A DNA stretch of 64,000 bases from Pseudomonadota bacterium (GTDB lineage Bacteria > Pseudomonadota > Alphaproteobacteria > Rhodobacterales > Rhodobacteraceae): positions 186,001 to 250,000 of the forward strand of contig JAIUPD010000001.1 of the NCBI GenBank assembly GCA_020161615.1. The letters run 5' to 3'. Under the pieces are notes generated by a model. It was given only the letters and a program-made list of their open reading frames with translations, was not told where the DNA came from and did no database searches. The position numbers and the translations under genes were made by a program. Below, piece after piece: positions 9,758 through 16,922 of this stretch (position 1 is the stretch's first letter; each line of letters starts with the position of its first letter).

Positions 9758-10564
9758 TCAGTAATTGCCCGGGGTCGGGATCGGCAGCGGCGTCACGGTC
9801 AGGCTGCCCTCGGCCGGGGCCACGCCCATCCAGCGCTCGTAGATCGCGGCCATGGTGCCGTCCTCCTTCATCGCGCTGATCGCGTCGTTGACCGCTTCCA
9901 GCAGCGGCGAATCCTTGGGCATCATCATGGCGAAGCGCTCGCCGGTGACGATCTCGGCGGTGACCTCCAGCCCGGTCATCTGCTGGAAGGCATAGCGCAG
10001 GCCCACCACATCGTTGACCACGGCATCGACGCGGCCGGCCATCAGATCGGTCAGCATGTTGGCCGTGGTGTCGTAGCTGTTGTTCGCGGCAAAGCCGATC
10101 TCGGCCGCGCGTTCGTTCAGCCAGGCCTCGGGGAACGAGGTGGCGATGGTGCCGATCCGGCGCCCGCGCAGATCCTCGAGGCTGTCAATGTCGCTGCCCG
10201 CCCGCACGCCGATTCCCATCGCGCCCTCGACATAGGGCTGGGTGAAGCTTTGCGATTCAAGGCGTTCCTCGGTGATGGTCAGGGACGAGATGACGGCATC
10301 GACGCGGCCCGAGGCGGTGGCGACGAAAAGCGCGCGGAAATCGTAGCCCTCGATCTCGGCGGTGCGGCCGATGCGGCGGGCGATCTCGGTGACGATATCG
10401 ACCTCGAAACCTTCGAAGACGCCCTCGGCGTTGCGGTTCTCCCAGGGCGGGTTGGCCGGGTAGGAGCCGACACGCAGGACATCCTGCGCGAGCGAAGGCA
10501 GGGCGGAAAGCGCCAGCGCAAGGCCGGTCGCGGCGCCAAGGATCAGGCGGCGGTGACGATTCAT
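9758..10564 (-). CDS. Amino-acid-type ABC transporter substrate-binding protein
   Basis: 268 residues with a signal peptide ending near SLAQ (about residue 27). It belongs to the SBP_bac_3 family: VGSYPANPPWENRNAEGVFEG opens the mature domain, and DAVISSLTITEERLESQSFTQPY is the typical ligand-binding stretch. Members bind polar amino acids, opines or related acids in the periplasm. It is co-directional with, and 54 nt from, its permease. An Arg/Asp ligand pocket cannot be assigned by eye. The gene lies 71 nt downstream of the DUF1445 gene. Confidence 0.88.
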   Translation of the reverse strand: MNRHRRLILGAATGLALALSALPSLAQDVLRVGSYPANPPWENRNAEGVFEGFEVDIVTEIARRIGRTAEIEGYDFRALFVATASGRVDAVISSLTITEERLESQSFTQPYVEGAMGIGVRAGSDIDSLEDLRGRRIGTIATSFPEAWLNERAAEIGFAANNSYDTTANMLTDLMAGRVDAVVNDVVGLRYAFQQMTGLEVTAEIVTGERFAMMMPKDSPLLEAVNDAISAMKEDGTMAAIYERWMGVAPAEGSLTVTPLPIPTPGNY

Positions 10565-10634
10565 CAGGTTTTCTCCCCGTTGGTGGTGGCCGCGGCGTAT
10601 CGGGCGGCCGGTTGATCCGGGCGGATGTTTCCGT

Positions 10635-11420
10635 TCACCGGAGTGTTTCAGGCGCGAGGCCCCGGGCCGGCAGATCGGTGATCAGCATGTGGCCGGGGGC
10701 ATGGGTGATGGCGAGATCGGGCGCGGCATGGGCGATGGCCCGTTCGAGCGAGACGCCACAGGCCCAGAAGACCGGCACCTCGCCCGGGCGGATATCGGTC
10801 AGGCCGATCCCGTCGATGGGGCGGGTCAGATCCACGCCGATGACCGCAGGATCGCCCACATGCACCGGGGCGCCATGCGATTGCGGATGCGCGCGGGTCA
10901 CCGCCTCGGCCAGCGCGACCTGGCCGGCCGGCACCGCGCGCATGGAGACCACGAGCCGGCCGCCGAAGGGACCCGAGGGGGTGAGCGGCAGGTCGGTGTC
11001 GAAGGCCGAACAGGTCAGCCCCGGCGCGTGGCAGCGCAGCGCGACACCCGCCGCCACCAGATCGGCCTCGAAACTCAGCGAGCAGCCGATGGCGAAGGGG
11101 GTGAGATCGGCGCGCCAGAGGTCAGTGATGTCGGTGGGCATCGCCACCGGCGCGCCGTGGTGGAACACCCGGTAGCGGGGCAGGTCGGTGCGCAGGTCGA
11201 TGTCCTGGCCCAGCTCGGGCAGCGAGGGATCGCCGGCGCGACCCCGGGCCAGCAGCGGGAAGGCGGCGGGATTGGCCTTCAGGAAGGCCTCGAAATCATC
11301 GGCGAGGGCGGCGGGGATCAGCGCCAGATTGGCCTGCGCCAGCCCCGGCACCATCGAGCCGGTCGGCCCGCTCAGACGCCCCGCCCGCGCTTCTAGCCTG
11401 AGGGCGCGGCCTGTCGTCAT
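10635..11420 (-). CDS. DUF1445 / D-glutamate cyclase-like putative hydro-lyase
   Basis: 261 residues. The sequence follows the YcsI/DUF1445 pattern: an N-terminal GSMVPGLAQANLALIP segment, PRYRVFHHG, the middle IGCSLSFEADLVAAGV, and the C-terminal FWACGVSLERAIAHA then ITHAPGHMLITDL. The family is annotated as hydro-lyase, and a mammalian relative is a D-glutamate cyclase (5-oxo-D-proline chemistry); the bacterial activity is mostly untested. The start at 11420 makes an ATGA overlap with the SRPBCC-like gene. Together with amino-acid and TRAP uptake genes it suggests catabolism of a cyclic or D-configured amino acid derivative (inference). Confidence 0.8.
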   Translation of the reverse strand: MTTGRALRLEARAGRLSGPTGSMVPGLAQANLALIPAALADDFEAFLKANPAAFPLLARGRAGDPSLPELGQDIDLRTDLPRYRVFHHGAPVAMPTDITDLWRADLTPFAIGCSLSFEADLVAAGVALRCHAPGLTCSAFDTDLPLTPSGPFGGRLVVSMRAVPAGQVALAEAVTRAHPQSHGAPVHVGDPAVIGVDLTRPIDGIGLTDIRPGEVPVFWACGVSLERAIAHAAPDLAITHAPGHMLITDLPARGLAPETLR

Positions 11421-11863
11421 GCGCCGGTCCCCGCGAAGGCGGTTTCGAGCTGTGCCTTGATCAGCAGGATCTCGGTCTCGTGGGTGATGCAGGTGCGCGC
11501 CCAGCGGTCGTCGGGGCTGCCTGCCGCCCGCAGCGCCTGCAACGCGATCTGGCAGCATTCGGCGGGATGGCCCAGATCGGGGCCGGGCGTCACGCGGATA
11601 TAGATGCGGGGTGTCCGGGCCGTAAGGCTGCCGACGCCGAAATCAATGATGCCCAGCGCCGGGACCGGCCGGATATCGACATGCGCCGCGCTGCCGTCAA
11701 AGAGCGAGGTGCCGCGATAGATCCCCTCGGCGACCTCGGTCAGGTCCATCGACCCCAGCGACCAGCCGCCGACGAAAGCGGGGTCGGACAGAAGCCCGAA
11801 AGCGAAGTCTGCCGGAACCTCGGCCAGCGTGGCCGTCATATGGGCGAGGTCCGGGATGGGCAT
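11417..11863 (-). CDS. SRPBCC-like small protein, first gene of operon
   Basis: 148 residues, soluble, no signal peptide. The pattern VPADFAFGLLSDPAFVGGWSLG followed by strands suggests an SRPBCC/START-type fold (a helix-grip hydrophobic pocket), but the match is by pattern only. The start at 11863 has a good CAGGAG ribosome site. It is the promoter-proximal gene of the leftward operon and overlaps the DUF1445 gene by 4 nt. The function is unknown; it may bind the same ligand as the pathway enzymes. Confidence 0.6.
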   Translation of the reverse strand: MPIPDLAHMTATLAEVPADFAFGLLSDPAFVGGWSLGSMDLTEVAEGIYRGTSLFDGSAAHVDIRPVPALGIIDFGVGSLTARTPRIYIRVTPGPDLGHPAECCQIALQALRAAGSPDDRWARTCITHETEILLIKAQLETAFAGTGA

Positions 11864-11901
11864 GGCGGCTCCTGTCTGCATCTGGGGTCGAGGATGGCAA
11901 A

Positions 11902-12017
11902 CAGTATGCAATTGTCAATCCATTTCTTTTAAGATTAAAATTGTTCCGCGCGATATGCCGAGTTTTGCGCGAATTTTGCGTGACACTGGCGATGTCTTGG
12001 ATAGATTCAGTATACTG
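11902..12017. promoter_or_regulatory. Divergent control region of the GntR regulon
   Basis: This AT-rich region lies between the leftward operon and the GntR gene. It holds a perfect 10-bp palindrome, CAGTATACTG, at 12008-12017, and a matching half site, CAGTAT, at 11902-11907 next to a minus-strand TTGACA (11913-11918). GntR/FCD regulators bind short palindromes in their own divergent promoters. The pairing of sites supports autoregulation and control of the operon; binding itself is inferred. Confidence 0.5.
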
Positions 12018-12048
12018 TTTGTCGTCGCCGATGATCGAAAGGCCGCCC

Positions 12049-12699
12049 ATGTCCCGTTCCAGCCAGCGCCCCAGCCATCGGCAGCGAATCCACGATTCGA
12101 TCCGCACCCGGATCCTGACCGGCAAGATCGGCGCCGCCGACCGGCTGGTCGATACCGCCATCGCCGCCGAGATGGGCGTCTCGCGCATGCCGGTGCGCGA
12201 GGCGCTGATGCAGCTGGTGAGCGAGGGCTATCTGGAGGGCACGACGCGCGGCTATTCGCTGCCGAACTTCAGCCATGAGAAGATCATGCAGATTTTCGTT
12301 CTGCGCCGCCTGCTGGAACCCCATGCCGCCGCCAGCGCCGCCCAGGCCTGCACCGAGGCACATGTGGCGCGGATGCGGGCGGCGGTGGACGAGGCGATGG
12401 GCACGCTGGAGAAGGACGATTTCGAGACCTTCTACCGGGCCTCGGAAGTGTTCCGGAACACCTGGCTCTCGGCTGTGCCCAACGCAGAGCTAGGCGCGGC
12501 GATCCAGCGGCTGTCGGGGCAGGTGCAGGCGGTGCGGCTGGCCACGATGCGCGACGCCGAGGCGCATCGCACCATCATCGCCGGGCAGCGCGACCTGCTC
12601 GCCGCCTTCGCCGCCCGCGACGCTTTGGCCGCCGAGGCGCGGATCCTGCGCTTCGTGCTGGAGGGGGAGGGGAGCTACCTGCGGCTGCGGGCGGGCTGA
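12049..12699 (+). CDS. GntR family transcriptional regulator, FCD domain
   Basis: 216 residues from ATG 12049. An N-terminal winged helix-turn-helix (AAEMGVSRMPVREALMQLV, about residues 38-56) is followed by an all-helical FCD effector domain to the C-terminus. FCD members usually respond to carboxylic acid ligands. The start was chosen for its GAAAGG ribosome site; an ATG at 12031 lacks one. Divergent transcription from the 11863-4218 operon makes it the likely local regulator. Confidence 0.87.
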   Translation: MSRSSQRPSHRQRIHDSIRTRILTGKIGAADRLVDTAIAAEMGVSRMPVREALMQLVSEGYLEGTTRGYSLPNFSHEKIMQIFVLRRLLEPHAAASAAQACTEAHVARMRAAVDEAMGTLEKDDFETFYRASEVFRNTWLSAVPNAELGAAIQRLSGQVQAVRLATMRDAEAHRTIIAGQRDLLAAFAARDALAAEARILRFVLEGEGSYLRLRAG

Positions 12700-12731
12700 G
12701 GGGTTTCACCCTCGTGCCTCGGGCGACCAAG

Positions 12732-12820
12732 GCGGGGGGCTGCTCGCCCCCCGCACCCCCTCGCCAAAGGGGGGCACGCCCCCCTTTGGAAACCCCGTGG
12801 ATATTTGCAGCGCAAAGATG
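12732..12820 (+). repeat. Extragenic repeat: two GC hairpins plus GGATATTT...CAAAGATG tail (copy 1)
   Basis: Two perfect hairpins: a 9-bp stem at 12732-12740/12746-12754, and a 12-bp stem at 12764-12775/12778-12789. They are followed by a 22-nt tail (12799-12820) that starts GGATATTT and ends CAAAGATG. The tail recurs at 35579-35600 and, inverted, at 42427-42448. All three copies are intergenic. Function unknown: a terminator, RNA-stability element or mobile repeat are options. Confidence 0.75.
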
Positions 12821-12880
12821 GGGGGCTGGAGGTCGGCGTCAGGGTGGGTGTTTTGCGGCGTTGCACAAGCTCCGCCATTG

Positions 12881-12907
12881 AAAACGGGCCCGCGAGGGGC
12901 CCGGTTT
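12881..12907 (-). terminator. Hairpin terminator of the MetE-like gene
   Basis: Stem CGGGCCC/GGGCCCG (12885-12891 and 12897-12903) with a 5-nt loop, flanked by AAAA on one side and GTTTC on the other. It therefore has a T-run in the minus-strand direction, just after the stop at 12930, and might act both ways. Confidence 0.6.
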
Positions 12908-12929
12908 CGTGATGCGCGGGGGAATGACC

Positions 12930-14057
12930 TCAGCGTTCGCCCCAGATCGCCTCGGCGGTGCTGACCACCAGCTCCAGCTTGCGCTTCTCGTCATCCTCGG
13001 TGATCGCATTGCCATGCTCGGTCGAGGCGAAGCCGCATTGCGGCGCGATGCCCAGCTGGTCGAGATCCACGTAGTTCGATGCCTCGTCGAATTTGGCCTT
13101 CAGCCAGTCGGGGCTTTCCAGCGTGCCGGTCTTCGTCGTGATGAACCCGGCCATGACCCGCTTGTGCCCCTTCGGCAGCAGCTTCAGCGGCTCGAGCCCG
13201 CCCGCGCGTTCAGTGTCGTATTCCATGAAATAGACATCGACCGAGGTGCGGTTGAAGATCGCGTCGGCGGCAAGGTCATAGCCGCCTTCCGCCACATGCG
13301 ACGAGCGGAAATTGCCCCGGCACATGTGCATGCCGATCACCATATCCTCGGGCCGGTCCTTGATCGCCTCTTCCAGCATCCAGGCATAGGTATCGACCAG
13401 CTTGTCGGGGTCCTGGCCTTTGGCCCGGCGCATCTCGCGCTGCCTGGGGTCCGAGAGATAGGCGAAGAAGATGTCGTCGAGCTGCAGATAGCGGCACCCC
13501 GCGTCGTAGAAGGCCTGCACGGCCTTCTTGTAGGTCCGGGCGATGTCCTGAACCATCAGCTCGGGATCGCGGTAGGGGGCATAGTCGATATTCTCGGGCT
13601 CCATGCGGAAATGGCAGGCCGAGGGGCCGGGGATCGAGATCTTGGCCACGCCGTCCGAAGGGCTGACCAGCCCCTGCAGATAGGTGAAATGGCGCAGCAT
13701 CGGGTGATCGGCCGGGAAATCCAGCGGGCCGGTCAGATGCGGCTCGATGGGCGGCGTCTTGTGCTCGGTCTTGAAATCCAGCGATTTCGTCGCGGCTTTC
13801 ATGTCCAGCCCGGTCAGCATGCCCATGAAATCGTAATGCCAGAAGGCCCGCCGCGCCTCGCCATCGGTGAAGACCTTGAGGCCGGTGGCGCGCTGCAGCT
13901 CGACCAGCTCGCGGATGCCCGCATCCTCGATGGCGGCCAGTTCCTCGGCCGGGAGATTTGCGTGGCGCGCGGCCTGGATGGCGGCCGGGCGCAGCAGCGA
14001 GCCGACGTGATCGGCGCGATGGGGGGCCCGGCGCCGGGGGGTGTTGGTGTCGATCAT
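12930..14057 (-). CDS. MetE C-terminal-domain-like (cobalamin-independent methionine synthase II family)
   Basis: A 375-residue TIM-barrel protein equivalent to the catalytic half of MetE (YxjG/YxjH type), without the N-terminal MetE domain. The zinc ligands are visible: HMC (His244, Cys246), Glu279 and Cys341 in PQCGF. FTDGEARR at 63-70 is another conserved segment. Members transfer methyl groups to thiols; this short form may use a methyl donor other than methyl-THF-polyglutamate. The gene stands alone. Its upstream region carries an inverted repeat (14154-14170) at the end of the LysR gene. Confidence 0.82.
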   Translation of the reverse strand: MIDTNTPRRRAPHRADHVGSLLRPAAIQAARHANLPAEELAAIEDAGIRELVELQRATGLKVFTDGEARRAFWHYDFMGMLTGLDMKAATKSLDFKTEHKTPPIEPHLTGPLDFPADHPMLRHFTYLQGLVSPSDGVAKISIPGPSACHFRMEPENIDYAPYRDPELMVQDIARTYKKAVQAFYDAGCRYLQLDDIFFAYLSDPRQREMRRAKGQDPDKLVDTYAWMLEEAIKDRPEDMVIGMHMCRGNFRSSHVAEGGYDLAADAIFNRTSVDVYFMEYDTERAGGLEPLKLLPKGHKRVMAGFITTKTGTLESPDWLKAKFDEASNYVDLDQLGIAPQCGFASTEHGNAITEDDEKRKLELVVSTAEAIWGER

Positions 14058-14153
14058 GATCTAGCCTTTCGGGGGCACGCGGGGGCGGGCCCGGGATGGC
14101 GGCAAAATCATGCAGCCGAGTTGCCAGGTCAACATGAGCGGAACAGCATAATT

Positions 14154-14170
14154 CTCATGACCATCATGAG
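14154..14170. promoter_or_regulatory. Inverted repeat upstream of MetE-like gene
   Basis: Perfect 7-bp arms CTCATGA-CCA-TCATGAG. The repeat overlaps the stop codon of the LysR gene (14164-14166) and lies about 100 bp before the MetE-like start. It could be an operator; no regulator can be assigned. Confidence 0.35.
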
Positions 14171-15057
14171 GATGGTGTCATGTTCGCTGCCCGCAGCAGC
14201 GCGAGGAAATTCTCTGCCGCGCGGCTGCGGTGGCGCGGGCGGTGGCTGATGGCGGTGAAATGGCGGGCGGGGAAGGCGGCCGGCCCCTCGAAGACCCGGC
14301 CCCGGGCGCAATGGGGGGCGGCGGCGAGGTCGGAAAGCACGCTGGCCCCGCGCCCGGTCTCGATGGCGGCGATGCAGGCCTCGTTCGAGGGCAGTTCCAA
14401 CAGCGGCGCCACCGGCCCGATGCCCAGCGCGGCCAGCGCCTCGTCCACCGTCGCCCTTGTGCCCGAGCCCGGCTCGCGCAGGACCCAATCCGCGCCCGCC
14501 AGATCGTCCGGCCCCAGCCGCCGGCGCCCGCGCCAGGGGTGGTCCCGGCCCACCAGCAGCACCAGCCGGTCGCCGCCGACGATCTCGGCCGCCAGGTCCG
14601 AACCCTCGACCCGCCCCTCGACCAGCCCCAGATCGGCCTCGCCCGCCCGCACCGCCGCCAGGACCGAGGCGGTGTTGCCCTGCCGGAAATCCAGCGCCAC
14701 GCGGGGGTGGCGGGTCTGGAAGGCGATGAGGTGCCGGGGCAGGAAATAGCTGGCCACCGTCTGGCTGGCCTGAAGCCTGAGGCTGCCGACCTCGCCACCC
14801 CGGACATCGGCCAGCCAGGCCTCGGCCTCGCGCGCCTTGGCGGTCAGCGCCTCGGCCCGGGGCAGGAAGAGCCGCCCGGCCTCGTTGAGCGCGATCCCGC
14901 GCCCCACCCGGTCGAAGAGCGGCACGCCATGCTGCGCTTCCAGCGCCTGCACCGCCGCGCTGACCGCCGATTGCGTCAGGTTCAGCACCTCGGCGGCGCG
15001 GGTGACATGCTCCAGCCGCGCCACGGCCAGGAAGATGCGGAGTTGTTCCAGCGTCAT
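14164..15057 (-). CDS. LysR family transcriptional regulator (YeiE/CysB-like neighbour of YeiH)
   Basis: 297 residues: a winged helix-turn-helix at about 5-60 (TRAAEVLNLTQSAVSAAVQALE) and a periplasmic-binding-protein-like effector domain from about 92. It is transcribed away from the YeiH transporter gene, as in the enterobacterial yeiE-yeiH arrangement, where the regulator responds to sulfite-type stress (family knowledge). A perfect palindrome, probably its operator, sits 13-38 bp before its own start. The effector in this organism is not known. Confidence 0.87.
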   Translation of the reverse strand: MTLEQLRIFLAVARLEHVTRAAEVLNLTQSAVSAAVQALEAQHGVPLFDRVGRGIALNEAGRLFLPRAEALTAKAREAEAWLADVRGGEVGSLRLQASQTVASYFLPRHLIAFQTRHPRVALDFRQGNTASVLAAVRAGEADLGLVEGRVEGSDLAAEIVGGDRLVLLVGRDHPWRGRRRLGPDDLAGADWVLREPGSGTRATVDEALAALGIGPVAPLLELPSNEACIAAIETGRGASVLSDLAAAPHCARGRVFEGPAAFPARHFTAISHRPRHRSRAAENFLALLRAANMTPSS

Positions 15058-15069
15058 TGATCACCATGT

Positions 15070-15095
15070 CCGATTATTTTGTCAAAAATAATCGG
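15070..15095. promoter_or_regulatory. LysR-type operator between lysR and yeiH genes
   Basis: Perfect 11-bp inverted repeat, CCGATTATTTT then GTCA then AAAATAATCGG. It contains the T-N11-A type core of LysR operators, in a strikingly AT-rich island within a GC-rich genome. It is centred about 25 bp from the LysR start and 67 bp from the YeiH start, which fits autorepression plus activation of the transporter. Confidence 0.7.
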
Positions 15096-15149
15096 TTGGA
15101 GTGCTGAGAGGCAAGCCGCTAAAGCCCGAGGATCGACGAAGGAGAGCCC

Positions 15150-16157
15150 ATGTCCACCCTTGCTCCCAGTTTCCGCACGACCCTGGGCGCGCTGGTGCCC
15201 GGCCTCCTGCTGGTGGGCATCGTCACCGCCGCCGCCTTTCAGGCGCGCGAATTGCCGGGGCTGTCGGGGCTGAGCCCGGTCATTCTGGCGATCCTTCTGG
15301 GCATGGCCTGTGCCAATCTGGTCGGCGTCTCCGACCCCTGCCGCCCGGGCGTCGCCTTCGCCGGGCGGCAGGTGATGCGGGCGGCGGTGGCGCTCTTGGG
15401 GGCGCAGATCACGCTGGCGGACCTGCTGTCCTTCGGCTGGCAGGGGCTGGTGGCTGTGCTGGCCGCCGTCGCGGTGACGCTGCCGGTCAGCCACTGGATC
15501 GGCCGCCGTCTGGGCGTGGCGCCGGACCTGTCGATCCTCATCGCCACCGGCAGCGCGGTCTGCGGCGCCTCGGCCATCGCCGGGGCCAATTCGGTGATCC
15601 GCGCGCGGGAGGATCACGTCAGCTACGCCGTCGCGGTCATCACGCTCTTGGGCACGATCGGGCTGTTCGCCGTGCCGCTCGTGGGGGATCTGCTGGGCCT
15701 CAGCCCGTTGCAGGCCGGGATCTGGGCGGGGCTCTCGCTGCATGAGGTGGCGCAGGCCGTGGGCGCGGGTTTCGCGGCGGGCGAGGCTTCGGGCCAGGCG
15801 GCGGTGGCGATGAAGCTGGGACGGGTGCTGCTGCTGGCGGGGGTGGTCTTCGCGCTGGCCCGGCTCTGGCGCCGCACCCCCGCCCCGGGCGAGCGCAAGC
15901 CCCGCGCCGTGCCGGAATTTCTGCTGGTCTTCCTGGGCCTTGCCGCGCTCAATTCCGCGGGCCTCCTGCCCGGGGCCCTGCGCGACCTCGCGGCGCTTGC
16001 CACGCCCCTGATGCTGGCGGCCTCGCTGGCGGCGCTGGGCATGGGGACGCGCTTCGCCAGCCTGCGGGCGCTGGGTGCCGCGCCGCTGTGGCAGGGGGCC
16101 GCGACCTATGTGGTGATCGCCACGCTGGGGCTGGGGGCGGCGCTGCTGATCGGCTGA
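15150..16157 (+). CDS. YeiH/UPF0324 family putative sulfate (sulfite) exporter
   Basis: 335 residues with about ten membrane segments. Family landmarks include GLSPVILAILLGMACANL near residue 40-57, SAVCGASAIAGANSVI around 133-150, and GLSLHEVAQAVGAGFAAGEASG near 195. YeiH proteins are annotated as putative sulfate exporters, and the link to sulfite comes from the regulator's biology. The gene is monocistronic, under the LysR palindrome. The start follows GAAGGAGAG, a strong ribosome site. Confidence 0.85.
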   Translation: MSTLAPSFRTTLGALVPGLLLVGIVTAAAFQARELPGLSGLSPVILAILLGMACANLVGVSDPCRPGVAFAGRQVMRAAVALLGAQITLADLLSFGWQGLVAVLAAVAVTLPVSHWIGRRLGVAPDLSILIATGSAVCGASAIAGANSVIRAREDHVSYAVAVITLLGTIGLFAVPLVGDLLGLSPLQAGIWAGLSLHEVAQAVGAGFAAGEASGQAAVAMKLGRVLLLAGVVFALARLWRRTPAPGERKPRAVPEFLLVFLGLAALNSAGLLPGALRDLAALATPLMLAASLAALGMGTRFASLRALGAAPLWQGAATYVVIATLGLGAALLIG

Positions 16158-16164
16158 GCGGGGC

Positions 16165-16821
16165 TCAGAATTCGACTTCCAGCTCGGGCATCTCGTCGGG
16201 TTCGGCCAGCGCCCCCTCGGTCCATTCAACCATCAGATCCCAGCCCAGCACGGCCTCGACATAGGCCTGAAGCTGCGGGTCCAGATCGACCGAATAGGTG
16301 CGGAACCGCGTGCAGACCGGGGCATACATCGCATCGGCGACGGTCGGCCGCGCCCCGAACAGGAAGGGCCCGGGCGAGGTCTGCAGGCATTGATGCCAGA
16401 TCTCCTTGACCCGCTCGATATCCGGCCGCGCGCCCGAGAAGATCTTGAACGCCTTATGCCGGGCCTTCAGGTTCATCGGCAGCGCCGAGCGCAGATTGTA
16501 GAATCCCGAATGCATCTCGCCCGAGATCGCCCGGCAGAGCGCGCGCTGGGTCACGTCGGCGGGATAGAGCCCTGCCTCGGGGAAGGTCTCGTGCAGGTAT
16601 TCGGCGATGGCCAGCGTGTCCCAGACCGCCATCGTCCCGCGTTCCAGCCGCGGCACCCGGACCGAGGGCGAGAGCAGCAGCAACTCCTGCCGGTTGGCGG
16701 CGCTGTCAGGGTCGACATGCGCCTCGTCAAACTCGATTCCGGCCATCTTGCACAATAACCAGCCGCGCAGCGACCAGGAGGAGTAGTTCTTTGATGAAAT
16801 CGTAAGCGTTGCGCGTGGCAT
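16165..16821 (-). CDS. Glutathione S-transferase family protein
   Basis: 218 residues. The N-terminal thioredoxin-like domain (about 1-80) includes SSKNYSSWSLRGWLL, with Ser/Tyr candidates for thiolate activation, and a GST-type helical domain follows (about 95-215). The VPRLERG segment fits the cis-Pro glutathione site. The start at 16821 follows GGGAGGGG; the longer upstream Met has no ribosome site. It is convergent with YeiH and divergent from phaZ. Substrate unknown. Confidence 0.8.
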   Translation of the reverse strand: MPRATLTISSKNYSSWSLRGWLLCKMAGIEFDEAHVDPDSAANRQELLLLSPSVRVPRLERGTMAVWDTLAIAEYLHETFPEAGLYPADVTQRALCRAISGEMHSGFYNLRSALPMNLKARHKAFKIFSGARPDIERVKEIWHQCLQTSPGPFLFGARPTVADAMYAPVCTRFRTYSVDLDPQLQAYVEAVLGWDLMVEWTEGALAEPDEMPELEVEF

Positions 16822-16922
16822 GATCCCCTCCCGATGCCGCAATGCAGCGAGATGCACGATTTGTGTCGCATGGCCCCGGGCGCGTGGCTAGTCTTTTCCC
16901 AGGATCAGGAGGGCTGAACGCC

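Noticed and set aside
14058-14163. SAM riboswitch before the MetE-like gene
   Set aside because: I could not find the conserved pseudoknot segments of SAM-II or the SAM-I core in this 106-bp region.
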